From assembly GCA_013336205.1 (NCBI GenBank), contig JAAXUD010000051.1, forward strand, positions 1 through 10,711: 10,711 bases of DNA, in the 5' to 3' direction. Below the pieces are notes generated by a model. That model was given only the letters and a program-made list of their open reading frames with translations. It searched no databases and was not told the origin of the DNA. Below are positions 6,513-10,711 of this stretch, in pieces. The first letter of the stretch is position 1. Every line of letters begins with the position of its first letter. The stretch comes from Lentimicrobium sp. GTDB lineage: Bacteria > Bacteroidota > Bacteroidia > Bacteroidales > Lentimicrobiaceae. A program made the translations under genes and the position numbers.

Positions 6513-9500
6513 TTATTTGGCTAGCCTCGCCAGTCTGTTTGATTTCCTGCGCTGAAGCCAGATTTTAAACTCATAAACCATCAGGTACAAAGCCGGTACA
6601 AGAACCAGGGTAAGGAAAGTAGCAAAACTGAGTCCGAAAATAATCGACCAGGCCAATGGACCCCAGAACATAACATTGTCGCCACCGATATGAATCTGAG
6701 GATTCAGTTGTGTAAACATAGTCACAAAATTCAGGTTGAAGCCAATCGCCAGTGGAACCAGTCCAAGTATGGTTGCCGTTGCCGTGAGAATTACCGGGGT
6801 AATACGGGTAAGACCAGCCTGAATAATTGCGTTACGGGTTTTCATTCCACGTTCCTTCAATGTATCTATAAATTCGACAATCAGAATTCCATTCCTCACA
6901 ACAATTCCTCCAAGCGCCACCACACCAAGTCCTGTCATGATAACAGAAATTGACATATTGAAAATGACAATACCCAGCAACACTCCAATAACACTAAAGA
7001 TTACCTCACTCAGGATAATGATGGTTTTGCTTATCGAATTAAACTGTGTAATCAGGATAAAGAAAATCAATCCGAGGGCTATCATCATGGCCTTTCCAAG
7101 GAAGTCAGAAGTTTCCTTTTGGTCAACCTGTTCGCCGGTCAGTTTGATCTGAACACCCTCATTAACCGGAAAATCTTTGGCCAGCCGCTCAATCTGAGGC
7201 ACAATCTCATTGGCAGTGTAGCCCGTTAGCACAGCACTCGATATGGTAATAATCCTTTTGAGATCCTGACGTTTGATACCTCCGTATGAATCGGCATACT
7301 CTATAGAAGCAACCGATGACAGCGGAATTTGTCGCAGCAAACCTGAGTTCATATCACGATAGGTGATTTTCAGATTAATCAGGTTGTTGATATTTTCACG
7401 GGTTGCCTCCGAGTAACGAAGTTGAATTGAATACTCATCTTCATCAACTTTGTACTTAGATACTTCCTTGCCCAACACAGCAGTACGCAATTCCGTGGCT
7501 ATCTGACCGGTACTGATACCGTATTGATTGGCCCTTTCGCGATCGATGATGATGGCTATCTCAGGTTTGTTATCCTGGAAATCGCTTTTCAGTTCTTCAA
7601 CCCCGGGAATCTGAATTGAATCAAGATAATTCTGGAATGCAGCTGCATCTTTAATCAGGTCGTCCAGATTTTCGCCGGTTATCTCAATGTTTATCGGTTT
7701 GCCGGTGGGAGGTCCTGCACGGTTCTTCTCAGTAGAAATTTCAACCCCGGGAATCCCCTTGACCTCATCCCTGATCTGATCCAGATAATCGTTGGTGTTA
7801 ATTCCATTGCGGTATTTATATTCAACAAAGTTGACAGTAACCTTCCCTTTTTCGGAACTGATGTTGCGGGCAAAATCCATGTCATCTCCAGCGCCCAGTG
7901 CCACATTGGTAATAACCGATTCCACTACAGGATTGTTGTCACCCAGCAAAGCTATAACCTTGCCTTCTACAATCTTTGTTACGGAGTCTGTTACAACCTG
8001 ATCGGTACCAATCGGCATTTTCACCATAACATTGATGCTGTTTGGCATATTATCTGGGAAGAATACAACCTTGGGTGAACGAATACCAACCAATACAATA
8101 GTTACGAAAAAGAGTCCGATAACCATTAATAACAGGTAAAGAGGATTACGTCCGATAATCACAAAGCGCAACTGACGTTCGTACAAGCGCATTAAGAACG
8201 GCCATCCTTTTCCCTGCCACCACTTAATATATGGGTTGAGCAGGGTATGGAAGAATAGAATCAATGCAGCCACAAACACCATAAAATTCCCAATACCAAA
8301 TGCTGTTTCACTTCCATTCGCTGCATAAAAGGCATAACTAACCAATGCAAGCATAATAACTACTATGATCTCAATGGTTACCTTTTTCTTTAGCTTCTGT
8401 TTGTCTGGTACATCAAATTCGTGTTTCATGAATGAAATGGCAAACACCGGGTTGATGATATAGGCAACAAACAGGGAAGCAAACAAGGTGAGGATAAGCG
8501 TAACCGGTATGTAGAACATGAACTCCCCTACGATACCCGGCCAGAATGCCAGTGGGAAAAACGGAGCAAGTGTCGTGAGCGTACCCGATAAAATAGGCAG
8601 AAATACCTCTCCGGCCGCCCGCTTGGCTGCAACAACAATATTCGGCTCATGCTGGTGCGTTCGGTGAATGTTCTCAATGACAACAATTGCATCATCCACA
8701 ACAATTCCAAGTGCAAAAATAAAACCGAACATTACAATCATGTTCATCGAAAAGCCGATGGCCGGCATGGCCATAAAAGCCACGAACATCGACAGGGGAA
8801 CAGCCAAAGCCACGAAAAACGCGTTGGTGAAACCCATAAAGAACATGAGAACAATGGTAACTAAAATGAAACCAAAAATAATGGTATTGTTCAGTTCTTC
8901 AAGTGTATTTCTTGTATAACGCGATTGTTCACCCGATTTGGTAACGGTTACATCTGACGGAAACTCTTTGTTGATCAATTCATTGTCCAGAATGTCCTTA
9001 ATCTTATCTGAGGCTTCGAGCAGGTTTTTACCGCTCTTTTTCACAACATTTAAAGTAATAACATTATCACCGTTCAGACGCGAAAAGCTTTCCTGCTCTT
9101 TAAAAGTGTCCTTGACTTCAGCTACATCTTTCAGGTAAACCAACGCACCACTGGAGGAATGGATAATAATATTCTCTATCACCTCCATGTTGTCAAACTG
9201 GCCCTGTACTCTGATTGACCGCTTCATGCCGCTTGTACTGATATTTCCTGCCGATATGGTCAGGTTCTCAGAAGAAACAGCCCTTTCAATATCGGAAAGG
9301 GTCACACTGGCAGCCTGGGCTTTGTACAAATCCACATTGATCTGTATTTCCCGCTCAAGCGCGCCCACAATATCTACCCTGGTTATCTCGGTAAGAGATT
9401 CAATTTTATCCTGGGCAATTTCCGCGTATCTCTTTAACTGGTCAAGATCATATTCCCCGGAAATCTGAATGTAAACAATAGGAATCTCCGAAAAGTCTAT

Positions 9501-9923
9501 GTCCATTACATTCGGATCATCCAGAAGATTGTTAGGCAGATCTGATTTACTCTTATCTACCGCGTCTTTTACCCTTTGTTTGGCTTCAGGTACTTCAACA
9601 TCAGTGTTAAACTCAATTGCAATTGAGGAAAAATCCTGCAGCGAATTGCTGGTGATCTTTTTAACTCCGTTGATTCCTTTCAGTTGCTTTTCGATTGGTC
9701 TGGTTACCAGGTTCTCCATGTCCTCGGGCGATGTTCCCGGGTAAATGGTATTAACCAGTATGGTTGGGATAACGATTTCCGGAAACTGCTCCTTTGGAAT
9801 GCTGCGGTAGCTGGAAATCCCCAACAGGGTTATAAAGGCAGTCAGCACATAGATGCTGGTTTTATTATCAATAGCCCAGCTTGTGGCAAAAAACTCCTTG
9901 ATTTGATTAACTTTCTTATTCAT
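6513..9923 (-). CDS. RND efflux pump inner-membrane permease (AcrB/MexB-like, HAE1-type)
   Basis: This is the proton-driven permease of a tripartite pump exporting drugs or other hydrophobic compounds across both membranes. TM1 lies near 23-40; the first porter region (41-340) includes EQFPEI and YPGTSPEDMENLVTRPIEKQL. TM2-TM6 lie at about 345-498, with TM4 motif GIVVDDAIVVIEN (406-418) carrying the proton-relay pair Asp410/Asp411. TM7 is near 592-613, the second porter region runs 614-940, and TM8-TM12 run 943-1115. The relay lysine of AcrB TM10 (Lys940) is replaced by Arg1010 in GGIVVRNGILIVEF. Length is 1136 against about 1030-1050 for AcrB. Much of the excess is residues 500-590, which contain two additional hydrophobic helices (about 515-535 and 543-563). 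A longer TM11-TM12 loop (1062-1088) adds more. The adaptor gene ends 30 bp upstream and a strong terminator follows, so the two form an operon. The acidic pair points to HAE1 rather than CusA-type metal export; the substrate cannot be read from the sequence. Confidence 0.96.
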   Translation of the reverse strand: MNKKVNQIKEFFATSWAIDNKTSIYVLTAFITLLGISSYRSIPKEQFPEIVIPTILVNTIYPGTSPEDMENLVTRPIEKQLKGINGVKKITSNSLQDFSSIAIEFNTDVEVPEAKQRVKDAVDKSKSDLPNNLLDDPNVMDIDFSEIPIVYIQISGEYDLDQLKRYAEIAQDKIESLTEITRVDIVGALEREIQINVDLYKAQAASVTLSDIERAVSSENLTISAGNISTSGMKRSIRVQGQFDNMEVIENIIIHSSSGALVYLKDVAEVKDTFKEQESFSRLNGDNVITLNVVKKSGKNLLEASDKIKDILDNELINKEFPSDVTVTKSGEQSRYTRNTLEELNNTIIFGFILVTIVLMFFMGFTNAFFVALAVPLSMFVAFMAMPAIGFSMNMIVMFGFIFALGIVVDDAIVVIENIHRTHQHEPNIVVAAKRAAGEVFLPILSGTLTTLAPFFPLAFWPGIVGEFMFYIPVTLILTLFASLFVAYIINPVFAISFMKHEFDVPDKQKLKKKVTIEIIVVIMLALVSYAFYAANGSETAFGIGNFMVFVAALILFFHTLLNPYIKWWQGKGWPFLMRLYERQLRFVIIGRNPLYLLLMVIGLFFVTIVLVGIRSPKVVFFPDNMPNSINVMVKMPIGTDQVVTDSVTKIVEGKVIALLGDNNPVVESVITNVALGAGDDMDFARNISSEKGKVTVNFVEYKYRNGINTNDYLDQIRDEVKGIPGVEISTEKNRAGPPTGKPINIEITGENLDDLIKDAAAFQNYLDSIQIPGVEELKSDFQDNKPEIAIIIDRERANQYGISTGQIATELRTAVLGKEVSKYKVDEDEYSIQLRYSEATRENINNLINLKITYRDMNSGLLRQIPLSSVASIEYADSYGGIKRQDLKRIITISSAVLTGYTANEIVPQIERLAKDFPVNEGVQIKLTGEQVDQKETSDFLGKAMMIALGLIFFILITQFNSISKTIIILSEVIFSVIGVLLGIVIFNMSISVIMTGLGVVALGGIVVRNGILIVEFIDTLKERGMKTRNAIIQAGLTRITPVILTATATILGLVPLAIGFNLNFVTMFTQLNPQIHIGGDNVMFWGPLAWSIIFGLSFATFLTLVLVPALYLMVYEFKIWLQRRKSNRLARLAK

Positions 9924-9953
9924 ATCTCGCTTGGATTTTGTTATTTGCCCGCT

Positions 9954-10711
9954 TTATTTGCTGACCTTTATTAACTGGCCATCCATAAGACTATTATAAC
10001 CGGTTGTTATAACTTTATCGCTCTGGGCTATCCCACTGGTTATTTCAGCCATTCCGTTGTAGGTATTGCCAACTGTAACTATCTGTCTGCGGGAAACAAG
10101 CTTGCCTTTTTCTTCTTTGGCTACATAAACATACTTTCCTGAAGATGACTCTCTGACTAATGAAACCGGAACAACAAAGGCTGAAGGATTGGTGTAATCA
10201 TTGATTTTAACAACCGCCATCATGTTTGCCCTGTATTCAACCTTGCTTGATCCAAGTCTGATTTCTGTCAGGAAAGTACGGTTTACCGGATTTATATATT
10301 TACTGGTGAAATGAATTTTCCCATTAATATCCGCATCAAAGTCAGGGAATGATACGATAACATCGTTGCCAACCTTAATTTTAGAAGCATAGGCCTCAGA
10401 AATCTCCGCAACAATTTTAACAGTTGAAAAATTCACCACCCTTATTGCCGGAAGTCCCGGAGAAGCCATCTGTCCCACTTTCAGGTTTACTTCCTCTACT
10501 GTTCCATTGATGGGTGATTTAATCCTCGACATCTCCAACTGGTCGTTGAGGGTTGCCAGGTTTGATTCAAGGCTCTCCTTGTTATTTTTTGCCGACAAAT
10601 ACTGTACTTCACTGCCAATCTGCTGATCCCACAATGCTTTCTGTTTATTGTAAAGACTGGTGGCAAATGAAAGTTGTGTTTTCACACTTTCAATCTGCTG
10701 CCTTAAAACAC
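9954..10711 (-). CDS. RND efflux periplasmic adaptor (membrane fusion) protein, 5'-truncated by the window
   Basis: This is the adaptor that links the RND permease to an outer-membrane channel. About 251 C-terminal residues are visible. The frame continues through the window edge (LRQQIESVKTQLSF...), so the GTG at 10685 is not the start; signal peptide and first lipoyl half are missing. Visible order: the second part of the coiled-coil hairpin (LRQQIES to NDQLEMSR, about 10525-10709); the second lipoyl half, SPINGTVEEVNLKVGQMASPG (about 10455-10520); a beta-barrel domain (VKIVAEISEAYASKIKVGNDVIVSFPDF to NDYTNPSAF); and the membrane-proximal domain ending MDGQLIKVSK. These are hallmarks of the AcrA/MexA/HlyD_D23-type adaptors. 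The RND permease starts 30 bp after the stop codon on the same strand. The operon promoter, any regulator and a TolC-like gene would lie upstream of this gene, beyond the right edge. Confidence 0.94.
   Translation of the reverse strand, partial: VLRQQIESVKTQLSFATSLYNKQKALWDQQIGSEVQYLSAKNNKESLESNLATLNDQLEMSRIKSPINGTVEEVNLKVGQMASPGLPAIRVVNFSTVKIVAEISEAYASKIKVGNDVIVSFPDFDADINGKIHFTSKYINPVNRTFLTEIRLGSSKVEYRANMMAVVKINDYTNPSAFVVPVSLVRESSSGKYVYVAKEEKGKLVSRRQIVTVGNTYNGMAEITSGIAQSDKVITTGYNSLMDGQLIKVSK

Noticed and set aside
8649..8919. Two overlapping + strand frames rich in His, Lys and Asn inside the RND gene
   Set aside because: They are antisense to the conserved TM2-TM4 region of the permease; the composition is explained by complementing hydrophobic codons.
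10683..10685. GTG as the start of the adaptor protein
   Set aside because: The frame continues upstream to the window edge with coiled-coil sequence (LRQQIES), so this codon is internal valine.
1..10711. A novel multi-gene defence, mobile or RNA-based system
   Set aside because: All eight genes are housekeeping, efflux or single membrane proteins; I saw no direct repeat array, transposase, integrase, toxin-antitoxin pair, structured noncoding RNA or nuclease domain on either strand.

Overview
The window looks like ordinary chromosomal DNA from a member of the Bacteroidota (probably a Bacteroidales/Flavobacteriia-type organism). The reasons are the A/T-rich intergenic DNA with few Shine-Dalgarno sites, the lysine-rich and exported cyclophilin pair typical of the phylum, a pheS that is not followed by pheT, a 1136-residue RND permease, and one candidate promoter of the phylum's TAnnTTTG type. 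No phylum-specific marker gene such as rRNA is present, so this placement is an inference.

Layout. Bases 1-3887 are read on the + strand: the 3' part of a biotin-dependent acyl-CoA carboxylase carboxyltransferase subunit (propionyl-CoA type, 1-1009); a strong intrinsic terminator (1120-1164); two tandem exported cyclophilin-type prolyl isomerases (1275-2135 and 2140-2793) only 4 bp apart; and pheS (2862-3887), followed by a probable terminator. From 4017 to the right edge everything is read on the - strand. In transcription order these are a membrane fusion (periplasmic adaptor) protein cut by the window edge (9954-10711), its RND efflux permease (6513-9923), a very clear intrinsic terminator (6443-6491), a small ICMT/PEMT-like membrane methyltransferase (5872-6336), and a large unrecognised polytopic membrane protein with a C-terminal extracytoplasmic domain (4017-5762). 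The two halves converge at 3888-4016.

How the genes relate. The adaptor and RND permease form one transcription unit encoding two parts of a tripartite efflux pump; the outer-membrane TolC-like part is not in the window and probably lies upstream, beyond 10711. The cyclophilin pair is almost certainly co-transcribed and would assist folding of exported proteins in the periplasm. The carboxylase subunit (propionyl-CoA/methylmalonyl-CoA metabolism) and pheS (translation) are housekeeping genes with no visible functional link to their neighbours.

I found no insertion sequence, tRNA, rRNA, CRISPR array, phage gene or toxin-antitoxin module, and no convincing evidence of an undescribed system. 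The points most worth a second look are an extra pair of membrane helices in the RND permease, the large insertion in the first cyclophilin, and the unassigned membrane protein at 4017-5762.
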